Source: Liolophura sinensis (lineage: Eukaryota; Mollusca; Polyplacophora; Chitonida; Chitonidae). From it: DNA of 64,000 bases. A program made the translations under genes and the position numbers. The notes under the pieces are model-generated. The model made no database searches and was not told the DNA's origin. It saw only the letters and a list, made by a program, of their open reading frames with translations. Of this stretch, positions 29,330 to 41,760 are shown one piece after another. Within the stretch, counting starts at the first letter, position 1; each line of letters starts with the position of its first letter. The DNA lies in the NCBI RefSeq assembly GCF_032854445.1, contig NC_088306.1, forward strand, positions 30,477,764-30,541,763. Direction: 5' to 3'.

Positions 29330-30440
29330 TCACCAAAAGGGCACAGATGACAGACCGACAGAGCGTTCCCTGATAATACATCAGAAGACAGAGGATATAG
29401 AATTAACAATAGGGTACAGATGACAGATAGACAGAGCATTCCTTGAGAATACATCAGTTGACAGGGATATAGATTTTGTGACATAGATAGAGCATTCCTT
29501 GAGAATACATGAGAACGCAGAGGATATAGATTCACCGATATGGTACAGATGACAGATAGGCAGAGCGCTCCTTGAGAATACATCAGGTGACAGAGGATAT
29601 AGCTTCACAAATATAGTACAGATGACAGATGGACAGAGCGTTCCTTGAGAATACATCAGGTGACAGGGGATATACATTCACCAACAGGATACAGATGACA
29701 GATAGATAAAGCATTCCTTGAGAATAGATGAGAACGCAGAGGATATAGATTCACCGATATGGTACAGATGACAGATAGGCAGAGCGTTCCTTGAGAATAC
29801 ATCAGAAGACAGGGGATATAGCTTCACCAACAGGGTACAGATGACAGATAGGCAGAGCGTTCCTTGAGAATACATCAGGTGACAGGGGATATAGATTCAT
29901 CAACAGGGTACAGATGACAGATAGACAGAGCGTTCCTTGAGGATACATCAGGTGACAGGGGATATACATTCACCAACAGGGTACAGATGACAGATAGACA
30001 GAGCGTTCCTTGAGGATACATCAGGTGACAGGGGATATACATTCACCAATAGGGTACAGATGACAGATAGACAGAGCGTTCTTTGAGAATACAGCAGGTG
30101 ACAGGAGATATACATTCACCAATAGGGTGCAGATGACAGATGGGCAGAGCATTCCTTGAGAATACATCAGAAGACAGGGGATATAGATTCACCAATAGGG
30201 TACAGATGACAAGTAGGCAGAGCGTTCCTTGAGAATACATCAGGTGACAGGGGATATAGATTAACCGATATGGTACAGATGACAGATAGACAGAGCGTTC
30301 CTTGAGAATAGATCAGTTGACAGAGGATATAGATTCAACAATATGGTGCAGATAACAGATGGACAGAGCGTTCTTGAGAACAGATCAGTTGACAGAGGAT
30401 ATCACTTCACCAACAGGGTGCAGACGCTAGACAGACAGAG
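29330..30440. repeat. Tandem array, 73-bp unit, about 15 copies
   Basis: The unit contains gagcgttccttgagaataca, tcaggtgacaggggatatag and attcaccaacagggtacaga. gagcg at 29928 recurs at 30001, giving the 73-bp period. Minus-strand ORFs of 65-98 codons are repeat products. Degraded related units continue to about 30690 (agattcaccaacagggcgg, agattcgccagtagcgtg). Confidence 0.93.
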
Positions 30441-30689
30441 TGTTTTAAGTGAAGAGATTTCCACAAATTAGGATGACAAAAGAAATTATATAGATTCACC
30501 AACAGGGCGGAGATAACAGATAGACAGACAATATAGATTCGCCAGTAGCGTGAGCATGACAGATAGACAGAACGTTCCTAGAGAGGAGATTCACCACAAA
30601 ATGGGATGGAAAGAAGTCCCTAGAGAATACATTTACCAGGAATACAGATGACAAGATACAGAATATAGATTCATCTATAGAGTACAGAT

Positions 30690-31560
30690 GACGAGACAGG
30701 GAGAACCTTCTCATCACGCCGAGGTCCGGTGTCTCCCCGATGTTGTTTTTGTTCATCTAAGTTTATTTGCCTGGGTCCCTCGGGACATTTGCCCAGATCC
30801 CCTGGAGCGGGGAGGAACACAGGTTAATCGATCCAACTTAATCCCGTCAAGAAGTCCCCCGGGGACCGGGGATAGTTTGGCGGTGTTAAAGCGGGCCACG
30901 TTCTCCAGTGAGAGACAGTAATTAGTCTCTGTCTTCTTCAAACACACAGCTTACTTACCTTTACGGGGAAAAGCTGCGGGCATGCGTCACCTTGTATGGG
31001 CGGTTTGCCGCCAAGTTGTTTTAGATAAGCAGTCGGCGGCTTCCAGGGTGCCCGAGCCGACCTATGATAATGTTGTGATATTGGGAGGTAGAGCTAACAG
31101 TCGGAGTTGACAGAGGATCACACGACGACCTATCTGCAGGGACTTTAAGATTATTTACTCCCGATTTCGTCTGGCCTCTAGATTCGGAAATTCGATAATT
31201 CAATTTGTTCGTTAAGCCGTTGGCACACTTCTCTAATTCACATGGGAGACTTAGAACACAGCGGTAAAATTCACCGAAAAACAAAACGGCGACGTTAACA
31301 AGACGCAAATCCGCGTTAACAAATTTTTGGACTTCTTTAAGACTTAACACCTAGGTAAAGACAAAAAAGCGGAGGTCAGCGCCGCACGCGTTGACTCAGA
31401 CAAAAGTCCGTGTTCCGACTTTTCTCACATTCCCTAAGACATTTGTAAATTCATTATCCCCGATCTTTCTTTACTTCGGGCTTTTTCCTAGAGGAAGTTT
31501 GGAAGGTTTGTCTGTCTGAAAAGCCGACTAGACACCATCCGAACGTCTGGCCCACACGAT
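30690..31560. other. GC-balanced non-repetitive block, candidate regulatory DNA
   Basis: It contrasts with the flanking arrays and has no repeats. ORFs on both strands (30688-30921 +, 30753-30947 -, 31021-31350 -) lack recognisable domains. It contains a near-palindromic tcccccggggaccgggga segment near 30858. It lies about 5 kb downstream of the homeobox gene. An enhancer is possible, but an unrecognised exon cannot be excluded. Confidence 0.25.
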
Positions 31561-31854
31561 TATATTGCTTTGTAGCGGAAAAACCGTCCAGAAATCAAAA
31601 ACAAAGACTTGATAAATAAACAGTTTGATAGCTGCTCAATACGATATTCCCTGCCTCATGGCGTTGTTCGTCATGTAAGTACATATGTACATGTAGTTTT
31701 TAATTACGGTGCAAGGTATTGAATGGAATAAAAAGTGAAATAAATTTACAGGTTCATAAAAAATGTCCTATAATAGTGACAGTTATATCGGTTTGTACAC
31801 AGTATAGAAGTTCTGTATCTGTAAACCTAGAATCATTGACTTTTAATGGATTAA

Positions 31855-32250
31855 AAACCAGTGGTGTCTCATGCTCTAAAAGGAGGAGCGTCAGCATTAC
31901 AATGCGAGAAGTGGTGTCTCATGCTCTGAAAGGGGGGGGGGGGGGCGTCAGCATTATAATTCGAGAACCAGTTGTGTCTCATGCTCTAAAAGGGGGAGCG
32001 TGAGCATTACAATGCGAGAAGTGGTGTCTCATGCTCTGAAAGGGGGGGAGGGGGGCGTCAGCATTATAATTCGAGAACCAGTTGTGTCTCATGCTCTAAA
32101 AGGGGGAGCGTCAGCATTACAATGCGAGAAGTGGTGTCTCATGCTCTGAAAAGGGGGGGGGGGGAGGGTGGCGTCAGCATTATAATTCGAGAACCAGTGG
32201 TGTCTCATGCTCTAAAAGGGGGAGCGTGAGCATTACAATACGAGATCCAG
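31855..32250. repeat. Tandem dimeric array with G-runs
   Basis: Two related half-units alternate. One has ctcatgctctaaaaggggga then gcgtcagcattacaatgcga. The other has ctcatgctctgaaa followed by a run of 8-14 G and gcgtcagcattataattcga. The G-run length differs in each copy. About seven half-units are present. Confidence 0.9.
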
Positions 32251-32270
32251 ATTTTATATATTTATTTATT

Positions 32271-32303
32271 TCCATCATGCTGGCGGCCGTTGTATAAGTG
32301 ATA
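32271..32303 (+). mobile_element. Short SINE 3' fragment
   Basis: ccatcatgctggcggccgtt and gtataagtgatat match the region just before the SINE tail. Only about 33 bp remain. Confidence 0.5.
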
Positions 32304-32368
32304 TACGTTAAAAAAATATTTATTATTTAAATAAAAATACTTTTTTTGATCTAAATAAAAAATTTTAT

Positions 32369-32662
32369 CTATTTGATTGGTGTTTTAAGCCTCACCGGTG
32401 TTTTACGCTGTACTGATGTTTTAAGCCGCACTGGTGTTTTACACCGTACTCAAGAATTTTCACTTAAACCACAGCGGCAAGCATTATAGTAGGAGGAAAC
32501 CGAACTGAGCCCGGTGGAAACCTACGACCATCTGCAGGTTGCTGATAGACCTTCCCACCTATATACGACCGGAAAGAAGCCAGCATGAGTTGGATTTGAA
32601 CTCATGGCGACAACACTGGTGAGAGGCTCGCTGGAGCATTGTGCCACACTAACAGGCCAACA
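32369..32662 (-). mobile_element. SINE of the main family, minus strand, with multiplied tail segment
   Basis: The body is recognisable on the minus strand: accgaactgagcccggtgga, catctgcaggttgctgatag, agccagcatgagttgg and a head remnant ending about 32662. The tail segment (g)gtgttttacgccgtact occurs four times in variant forms between 32376 and 32455 instead of once, so the tail was duplicated locally. Confidence 0.85.
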
Positions 32663-32779
32663 ATGTCGCCAGTTTTCTGTACTCGTATCGATTGGATCAA
32701 AGTTGTTGATTTAAGTGGTTGAATACTTCAAAAATAAGCGTCAGTCGAAAGACCGTTGAAAACTACTTCAAAAACTCTC

Positions 32780-33046
32780 GGGGCCTCCGTGGCTCAGTTG
32801 GTTAGCGCGCTAGCGCAGCGTTATGACCCAGCAGCCTTTCACCAATGTCGTCGCTGTGAGTTCAAGTCCAAAGTCTCAAGCCAGCTGCCTCTCCGGTCGT
32901 ACGTGGAAAGGTTTGTCAGCAACCTACGGATGGTCATGGGTTTCCACCGTCCACAGCCCGGTTTCCTCCCACCATAATGTTGGCTGCCGTCGTATAAGTG
33001 AAATATTCTTGAGTACGGCGTAAAACACCAATGAAATAAATAAATT
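32780..33046 (+). mobile_element. Near full-length tRNA-derived SINE, plus strand
   Basis: The head gggcctccgtggctcagttg contains a Pol III A box (tggctcagttgg, 32790-32801) and the B box is gagttcaagtcc (32858-32869). The body and end gagtacggcgtaaaacacca are followed by aaataaataaat. The head is tRNA-like, but downstream pairing does not make a complete tRNA. No clear target duplication is seen. It lies head-to-head with the minus-strand copy 120 bp to the left. Confidence 0.92.
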
Positions 33047-33324
33047 ATTAAATTTGTCTTCATGTATTTTTCAAGGATTTGGATAACGTTTCCTATTGTG
33101 CGATGTCTAGACAAAATCGAGCCAATCCAACACTGAATAGGGTGATTGTCATGATAAAAATGTTTTTGTAAATTGTTCCATTATATCACCACACAATTCT
33201 AATGTTTGACTTCATTCTATTGAGTACAAAAATTTAAAAAAGTAAATAATTAAAGATTGTTTTGCATACACACTGCCATTCCAATGTGTCCGCCCTAATA
33301 TCTTACTTAATGATTTTTTTGATG

Positions 33325-33450
33325 ATTTGTGAAGAAGGCTATTTTGGGAATTGGCCTTGCGATTATTGACGCGGAACGTCTGTTATGGTTGACGCCTAAT
33401 ATACGAATGCCTGTTTCGTCGTCTAGAGTACACTGACGAACTGACTTTTC
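33325..33450 (+). repeat. Dispersed repeat, copy 2 (partner near 6.9 kb)
   Basis: attttgggaattggccttgc followed by ggttgacgcctaatatacga and tgcctgtttcgtcg parallels 6930-7045 in order and spacing. Confidence 0.65.
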
Positions 33451-33911
33451 TATTTACTTTATCAGAGTTTACCTCCAACCAGGAATATCTGATTAACTGT
33501 ATAGTTGGATCAAAGGAAATTTCAGTTTGGTACTTTGGAGTAGAAGGTCAAGCTACGACCCCAAAGATCAAAGGCTGCCACAGTTTCATGGCACGAGGTG
33601 ATAAACTGAACATACAAAATCACAACACTGATTATTGCTATACGACAGACACAGGTTAAAGTTCAGTTCCTCCTTCGGGCATGGTGCAACGACATTCGAA
33701 CGGCAATTAAGATTTTCTTACACTAAGTTCCTTGGAGATCTCTTACACGAAGTTCCTTCGAGGTCCCTATATAGTTTACATAAAAATACTTAACTGCCAA
33801 GAGCTGGAATTGAAGACACAAAGTCATTGTTCCAAATATAACAGTTAACTGTAATACAAGTCATCTCTAGATCCATCAATGGCCGAAGGGGTCGCACGCC
33901 AGAGAGGCGCT

Positions 33912-34003
33912 GTGACTCAGGGGTCTCTCACCAATGCGATCGCTGTGAGTCCAACTCATGCTGGCTTTCTCTCCTGCTGTACGTGGGAAGGTCTGCCTGC
34001 GGA
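33912..34003 (+). mobile_element. SINE fragment, plus strand (5' half)
   Basis: gctgtgactcaggggtctct, caccaatgcgatcgctgtga, gctggctttctctcctgctg and tacgtgggaaggtctgcc match the 5' half of the main SINE family. The A-box end is altered and the 3' half is missing. Confidence 0.75.
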
Positions 34004-36999
34004 TCAGAAATTACCAGACCACTGCACTTCACTCTGATCTTAAGACACCAGCAAAGGGTGGCATTCAAACATGCATGCTGCTATCTCTTTGATGAAGGGC
34101 CATACATAGTTATGCTAAGAGAACAACGGCCAATCCGCCTTGGACCCGAGACGCCATTACGCGAGGAAAACTAGACGCAATTAAAAATTTTACTATGATC
34201 TGATTTTGAACTTCATTGATGCCAATATGTTTCCATAAATTTACCGATGGATGGAACAGAGTGCATTACTGCAAGGCCCAGTACATGTCTGGCGTTTCAG
34301 TCCGTGTAATTACATGAAGTGCTTGAATTTGTAGATAATATGTACAAATTGACAACAAGCTGGATTGTAACGTGTGAAAATTGGACCACTATCACACTGT
34401 CGTCGATGCTCTAGTCTTACTTCCTAGTCTTTTGTGCTAGAATACAGTATATTATTTGCCTACATGCGGAGATAGATATTTCAGTCATAAAACATCACAA
34501 TTCCAAGTATTAAGGTTGAAGACGTTAACATTGATCTCAATCCTTGTATACACATTCACAGTCTCTTTTGAAAGTATTTGTGAAAGCTTGGCTAAATAGC
34601 CACTGTACATATAATAATGTGGACAAGAGGGGGCAACAAGAAAATAAACTTGGATTTCTCAGTCATTTACGATTTTAAATTCGGAGGTCATCGTAAAAGT
34701 TGGGATTTGTACAAGTAGGACGTTGTTGACATTAACAATAAGGTGTTACAATGTGCAGTCCCTTCCCCTTTGACGTTTGACCACAAGTCCGCTTTCAGAT
34801 TTAACAACAAGATGCTAATGTTGAGATGTACCCCGTGTGTCTGTGGCGCACTGTTTGATGCGTGCGACATGTAACCATGACGATGTTTGCTGTTACGCGC
34901 AGATCTGTGGATCTTCGAGCCTAGTTTGCAAACAGAGAATCCTTGAAAAAAAACCCAGCGGTGTGGTAAATGTCCGAAAATAATTACGACTTTTCTTGCA
35001 CAAAACTTTTTATCATTCACATCGAATCCGTTTTACAATAAATATTCCTAGCAAAGACAATAAGCTTGTGTAAGCTATAGAATCATTAGCTTACTTTTAA
35101 ACAAATTTAGAGCATCAAAAGTTGTTTTCTGATTTTAGCACATTTACGACTTTCACACATCCCTGCGGTAAATATCGTGTTGAACTGAGGGTCGAATTTT
35201 AATCCGTATGTCCGCGATTGGTCATCTAAAAGCTGCACGCAGTTTGAACATGATTCCACCGATTAAATCCTAATAACACGTCCCTTATCACAATATTAAC
35301 TCCAGCATTACCTTGAACGGGCCGATTAAGCGGCCCTTCGACAAAATTTTACCGACGACATTGAGATTGCAATGTTTTAGGACGGATTAAGGAATACTGA
35401 AAAAATACATGTCCTTTTGGAAATTTAAGTTTCTGTCTTTAATGATTGTTTACATGGGAGCGATGTTGTTTCTACAAAAAGAAAAAACCAAATCTATAAG
35501 ATCGGTCGAGTTTTTTTTCTGCCGCAAAAAGCATATTTATTAAGAAAGTCGAAATATATCCACACTGCATGTCACAGATGCGCCAGGTGACCACGTTTTG
35601 TTTGGTCAATTTTTCAAAAAGGTAACAGAGGTTAGCTTTTCGTCCCCTACTTTCTGAGAAACTGCCATTTTCCCAGAATAGTTCGCGGTGCCTTTATAGT
35701 CATCCTAAGGCGCCTCCAAGATTAAGTCCATTCCAATCGCATGTCCCCAGTTGTCTTTTAATTTCTATGGCCAGCGATCTATTGGATTTTTTGGGCAATT
35801 TTGCACTTATAATGGATTCCACAATTCCCCTTTAATCTACATTTCCTTGCAAATGACGTACCGAAAATGCCTAAGCAGAAAATATTTCGGACATCTGATT
35901 TCTTGCCAATTCATTGTTCCACTCTTATGAAGATATGCAAAGTTACTTTCGTTGTTTCTCGATGAAAGAGCAATTTGTTTTATCGAAAACACAAACTGAG
36001 CGGCAAGCGTGCACTGTTTCCACCTCAGTTTTACTCCAAATATTATTCACACGAAGTTTCTTAAATTTTACATTGAGTAAAGTTTTGTTGTAAGTAAATA
36101 TGGACGGATTGTTCAGAATCTCTTTAAGAGTAACATGTACTGCAGTGGTTATAGAATATTACTCTCCTATGACTTCAAAATGAAGGCTTGACCAATTAGG
36201 TCGCGTGCTCGTATCCAGCTCTCGCTCATTCGTCGGACTGCGACTACTTGTTACAAGGTATTTCAGGTAACTATAGTGAAGAGCGGAAGATGTGAGATAT
36301 TGCAAAAATTTCTAACGCGTCTTTTTCCGATCTTTGATAAGTAGTTATACGTATAAAAAAAATTTCAGTAAAGGTCGGTTTGTCAGCGTTTGTCAGAGTT
36401 TGTTAGCGTTTGTCTTTCTGCCTGTCGGGCCCTGTGAAGTCTGGGTGACAGGAAATAGCGAATAAATGATTCTCTAATCTTATGTTGGGAAAAACACTCG
36501 ACGAATCATCAAAGTAAACAGCGAGGCACAAATTCATGCCACGTGACCCATTATTATCTAAGACAGTAGCGTCGTCGAGCTCGCGGACCATTCATCGATC
36601 GTGGGTGATAAAAGACATAGCTGACATTCTGAGCCGAGATATTAAATTCAAAAATTGTTTTATTAAACGATGCCAGATTGATGAAACGGGAAACATGCGA
36701 AGTTATCCAGTTTTGCAAAATGGACGCCTGCCAATGTCTTTCAAAAAATCATATCTCAGAATCTAGCTGTTCCCACAAGCTACATTGCTGAGATCTTTGC
36801 AGATAATGCCTCTGTACCGAAGACTGCCATCTCTTTCAAACAACATTGTTTGTATACTCAATCAACTCTGTAGTTTTCCATTCCGCGACGTTAGAGATCT
36901 GAACGAGACTATGTACATGTGTGGTCCAGGCATCAGTAGCTTAACATATATAACTTAATCACCTTCTTGTGATATGCAAGAGAATCATAGTGAAATGAC

Positions 37000-37007
<8 letters not shown>
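34004..37007. other. No gene recognised
   Basis: No repeats or protein-coding exons that I can support. The 35130-35900 part is moderately GC-balanced and contains several ggatta/gattaa sites, which could bind homeodomain proteins, but such short sites are expected by chance. Small ORFs (34688-35020 -, 36403-36591 -, 36536-36766 +) are not recognised. Confidence 0.45.

Positions 37008-37087
<80 letters not shown>
37008..37087. repeat. (TA)n microsatellite
   Basis: About 80 bp of TA repeat. Confidence 0.95.
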
Positions 37088-37090
<3 letters not shown>

Positions 37091-37213
37091 GAATAATGTT
37101 TATTGGTTTCTACCCTGCATGTTCAAATATCATAGCGGTTTTCAGATGTAGGCCTGTGTACATATATACGGTAACAAAAATGGTGATCTTTTAACATAAT
37201 TAAGACAAAGAGC

Positions 37214-37340
37214 ATAGAAAGAAAAACCAGAGCAGCGAGGACAGTGTGATAGCTGACAAATGGACACACGTAACCGGTGGAATACCTCTTGTCAATTTAC
37301 CTCAGCCAGGGTTTTATTTCAACCGTTCATGTAAATTCAC
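37214..37340 (+). repeat. Dispersed repeat R, copy B
   Basis: aaccagagcagcgaggacag, tgtgatagctgacaaatgga, cacacgtaaccggtgg and acctcttgtcaatttacct align in order with copies A, C and D. Confidence 0.8.
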
Positions 37341-37477
37341 AAATAGTACCACACTACGCGCCCCTGACACCATGTTTTTTTGATTTAGCCCATATAAAGT
37401 GTACCTACAGTGGATTATAACAGTGGAAGATTCTTTTGAGATAAAAACAAAGTAAATATTTACATTAATTGAAGTTC

Positions 37478-37775
37478 TCTTACAAAATTATTTATTTATT
37501 TTGTTTATTTGATTGGTGTTGTACGCCGTACTCAAGAATATTTCACATATACAACGGCGGCCAGCATTATGGTGGGAAGAAACCGGGCAGAGCCCGGGGG
37601 AAACCCACGGCCATCCGCAGGTTGCTGCAGACCTTCCCACGTACGGCCGGAGAGGAAGCCAGCATGAGCTGGGCTTGAACTCACAGCGACCGCATTGGTG
37701 AGAGGCTGCTGGGTCATCACGCTGCGCTAGCGCGCTAACCAACTGAGCCACGGAGGCCCCATCTTACAAAATTAT
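37478..37775 (-). mobile_element. Full-length SINE with perfect 14-bp target-site duplication, minus strand
   Basis: tcttacaaaattat occurs at 37478-37491 and again at 37762-37775, directly flanking the element (37492-37761). Read on the minus strand, it begins ggggcctccgtggctcagtt with intact A and B boxes and ends in gtacaacaccaatcaaataa and an AAAT tail. The exact duplication and the intact sequence suggest a relatively recent insertion. ORFs on both strands are SINE sequence. Confidence 0.95.
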
Positions 37776-39778
37776 GATTTCACAGTTTCAACATTGGGTT
37801 AAACTGTGAATCCACGCGTTTATATGTAAACTTAAGGTGCATGGTTGCGAAAGGTGAAGTGAAGCACAGCTTTTACATATTTTCATTTTGTATGCACTCA
37901 TACTTTTATGAAAGAAATTGCATCACGATTTATACGATTTATAGGTATTCATATTTCCTTGTTTCAAAGAAAATTAACTGCCTGTTTCAAACTTAGCAGA
38001 TCTAAAGCAGGGTCACTTTCTGCCCATACAACCCTTCAGTGTAAATTCATTGTCTGTCTGTGTCAACTGAGTGTTTCGATTTTCGCTAATCTCAACTTAA
38101 ACTCTCTTACTCATAAAGCCTGATAGCTCATCCGTTTGGACAAATATGTGCTGGTAATTGATGCAGAGCTCGCCCATTTAAGGTTTGGTTAAAGTTCAAG
38201 AACTCAATACAAATATGACACATGATGATCACGTTGGACGCCCGGACAAGTTATCATCTGTTTGATCAGCCGTGGCAATCTGGGCAATAGAGATGACCAC
38301 ACACTATGTGCACCTTGTTATACCGCAGGCCTATAAGGGGAGGGAGCATGCATACATACATACATACATACATATAAGGTGAGGTATTGCTGAATCGGAG
38401 GAAATAACAAGTCTTGGTTTACTTCGTCAAGTTTCCCAGGGCTAAATAGTGGCACACAGATCATGTAACGCGACATTCCGCCTCTCGACGAAAATTTCAT
38501 CAAAACGATAGAATTGACGCGTGAACATGCAAATCTCGTTCTAAAGCCTGATGTCGGTTAACATGAAGTTTACCTTATAACAGAAGTTTTCGGGAAGAAA
38601 TGCAAATCAGAAGTCGTTCCCAATTTCCCATATGAAAGGAAAACAACTGGTGTTACTGCTGTATGTTTTCTGCATAACCGTCATGATGTGTTGCTCGGAC
38701 AATCGTTATATATAACGGAAGGCTTTTCGAGTATCACGTAAAAAGACAAGGAAATTTTATTTGTATTTTTATTCGGGTTAAATTTTATTTGTATTTTTAT
38801 TCGTGTAAAACTTATGTCAGAATAATGGCTTACAATTATGTGACTAAATAGGCCTACGGAGCATGCCTGAGCTTAATAAGAGACAGCCGCCGTGAAAGTG
38901 AAAACGTTTTGAGTACGGCGTTAAACACCAGCGAAATCAAATAAAAATATTTAAGAACAGACTGACTCATTAGATGTCACTAAACATTGTCATTTGTTGT
39001 CGTCTGCATGACCTTTACCATCGATGCATCGATGCATAAAGATGACCACAGTCAAATATGCATGTAACAGGGAAAAATCTTGTGTACAGAGTAAAACATT
39101 AATCATTAAAGCACACAATGTATTGAAAGTGATACTTTTGATTTCAACACTGAAGTCTTTCTGATTACAAATTAATCAAACTTCACCAAAAAACTGATAA
39201 CTGTCCCAATAAGCTGACCGAGTCAATGAGAATCAAGCAAAATGTGTCACTTAGTCTGTTTTGATTTCCATAACACTATTATAACCACAACCATGCCTTC
39301 ACCATGCTTTCAAATCCATATATTTGTATGTTTGTGAAGAAGCCCCCACCCCCATGGAAAATAAACGTTTGTCAAGAAAATCAAGAATCAGAGACGTTTG
39401 AGTGTTTCTGAAAACTGCGTATGTCGGGATTTAATCCTCTTGGCTTAGAGTCATGCCATGATTATCTATAATGCAAATTATGATTGCCAATTAACCCGAA
39501 TTGAAAAATTGAGGCTTAGAAATTGAGATAATTCATGGGAGTGGCTGAAGTATATACGAAGTAATTTATTCATTAAGCGTCATTAAGAATAATATGACAA
39601 TTGTCACATTTTTGTGCTGTGAATGAGGTTAGACATGATGTTCTCCAGCTATAGGCAGCACCTGGAACTTTGTGTCGCGATATGAATATTAACAAATTTG
39701 TAATTTTATATTAGTATTTACTGGTAAGTTAATTAGACGCAAGTTGAGGTATACGTCATGTACAAAGACTTGCACCGA
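37776..39778. other. No gene; small SINE tail fragment and (ATAC)n
   Basis: A tacatacata microsatellite lies at about 38349-38376. A SINE 3' remnant (gagtacggcgttaaacacca, then aaatcaaataaa) lies at about 38908-38947. The rest is AT-rich and featureless. Confidence 0.55.
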
Positions 39779-40327
39779 GTGAGACCTTAAACAATGACGG
39801 CTGGGGCCTTAAACAATGAGAGGTGAGACCTTAAACAATAAGGAGTGAGGCCTTAAACAATGAGGGGTGAGACCTTAAACAATGAGGGGTGAGACCATAA
39901 ACAATGAGGGGTGAGGCCTTAAACAATGAGGGGGTGACACCTTAAACAGTGAGGGGTGAGACCTTAAACAATGAGGGGGTGAGACTGTAACAGTGAGGGG
40001 TGGACACTTTAAACAATGAGGAGTGAGACCTTAAACAATGAGGGATGAGGCCATAAACAATGAGGGTAAGGCCATAAACAATGAGGAGTAAGACCTTAAA
40101 CAATGCGGGATGAGCCCTTAAACAGTGAGGGGTGAGGCCTTAAACAATGAGGGGTGACCTTAAACAGTGAGGAGTGACACCTTAAACAATGAGGGGGTGA
40201 GACCTTAAACAGTGAAGGGTGAGACCTTAAACCATGAGAGGTGAGACCTTAAACAATGAGGGGGTGAGGCCTTAAACAATGTGGGGTGAGACCTTAACAA
40301 TGAGAGGTGAGACCTGAAACAATGAGG
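39779..40327. repeat. Tandem array, 22-bp unit, about 25 copies
   Basis: ccttaaacaatgaggggtga plus ga recurs every 22 bp (39851 and 39873). Small indels and ac/gc and t/g changes are common. The sequence is unrelated to the 22-bp arrays at 26.4 and 61.1 kb. Confidence 0.93.
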
Positions 40328-41597
40328 GATTCAAACACTACATAAATATAGGAACATACACCTACACTTGTCTGAATGATGTAAGACGGTGGTACTATAG
40401 ATGCAGTTTGGAAAATGTTCAGATTTGGCTGAGAAATACACGCCACGTATTTTCAAGCCTCAAAGTGCCTTGGCAAAATAACGTGGTTTCATTAACAGAA
40501 AGAAGTTTAAAACTTATTTGATTTGAAAATAATTTTTTTTTCTGAGTACGTCTGCGTCGGGTAAGGAAAAAGGCGGAAGCGCAATATGAAAACGTAGAGG
40601 TGAGACATAAAAACTGCATCTGATTCAATAGACGAGATGTGGAGTTCAATACAAAACTGTCCCATTATGTAGGCAATTAGCTTTTTCTACTCAACATACG
40701 TGGAGTAGTCCGGTCCTTGCTAACCATCATATGTTGTCTGTATTTTCCAGGGACACTAAATAAATTGTCAAACTACACTAGAAAACATTCTTCAAACAGC
40801 TTCGGCGCCGAAGTGTTATATATTTAGACAGTTTACGTTGACACACTGGCGGTCCACTCGCCTCAGTTTCAACATGGCGTTCTTGACTCTCTCAGAAAAA
40901 AAACATCAGGGGAAGACGGAAAGAGGAATGTTTCGATCAGCCATCAGTTTTCGGAGACACCTCCCTAGCGAGCACGCTTACATTTTCTAGTGTTTTCCGT
41001 CAAATTCTCTTCCCCCTTAAGTCCAATTAAAACAATTCTCGGGAAAATCCGAGAATTGTTCTTAATGGCATTGAGATGGTAGGTTGATCACGCTGCCTGC
41101 AGTGCACACATACCTCTAGGAATTCTACTCGCCCGGGATAAATTGATACAAACGAAACAACGGGATTTTACACAAGAGTCTATTACCCGAACCTTCCCAG
41201 ATTTGACAGTTAGGCAAGAAACTTAACTTTCCTCTGTGGAGCTTAACCGTGTAATCCTACGCCGTTAGCACATTTCTGTGAACAAAATGCCATGCAAAGT
41301 TATACCGTCAGATTTTCTCAATGAAATTGTAGGCCTACATCGGTGTAGTAATATATAATACATGATTCTTAGTTTAAAGAAAACTTCAAACACTGTTTAT
41401 AGAATTATGAGACACAGGACGTCTTAACTTGAAATCCAATATTTGGAGGCGCCCCGGTATCCTTCCGCCAGAAAACTGGTCTTTGTCAAATGTGTAAAAA
41501 CGTCTTGGATTATGCGTCAATCACGTGTTATACTAAGACAAATATATGGACAAAATTTTATCTTTTTTGTCCCTACATTGTGCTTTAGACCCTGTGA
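40328..41597. other. No gene; contains a perfect hairpin at 41031-41060
   Basis: The unique sequence around 40800-41080 is GC-balanced. A 12-bp perfect stem (aacaattctcgg / ccgagaattgtt) with a 6-base loop lies at 41031-41060. It could form a cruciform or RNA hairpin. The orientation of any transcript is unknown. Confidence 0.5.
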
Positions 41598-41760
41598 GCG
41601 GGGTTTAGCTGAGTGAGTAAGGTGCACGACTCCTAGCAACGCAGTACGGGTTCAACCCCGACCTTGGACACGGCATTTGATAGATTTCCCTGCCTCCTAC
41701 TGTCCCCGAAGCCCTTGTTGACAACAAGCGGACAACAGGCGGATAACAGCGCTCGGTTTG
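41598..41760 (+). mobile_element. Second tRNA-derived SINE family (head region), plus strand
   Basis: gggtttagctgagtgagtaa looks like a tRNA A-box region and gggttcaaccccgacc at 41648 like a B box, with a 41-bp interval typical of tRNA-derived heads. The body differs from the main SINE family. The 3' end is unclear. Anticodon-arm pairing is not convincing enough for a tRNA gene. Confidence 0.65.

Noticed and set aside
32780-32870. Possible tRNA gene
   Set aside because: A and B boxes are present, but the sequence continues as a repeated SINE and does not fold as a full tRNA. The same applies to 37730-37761 and 41598-41665.
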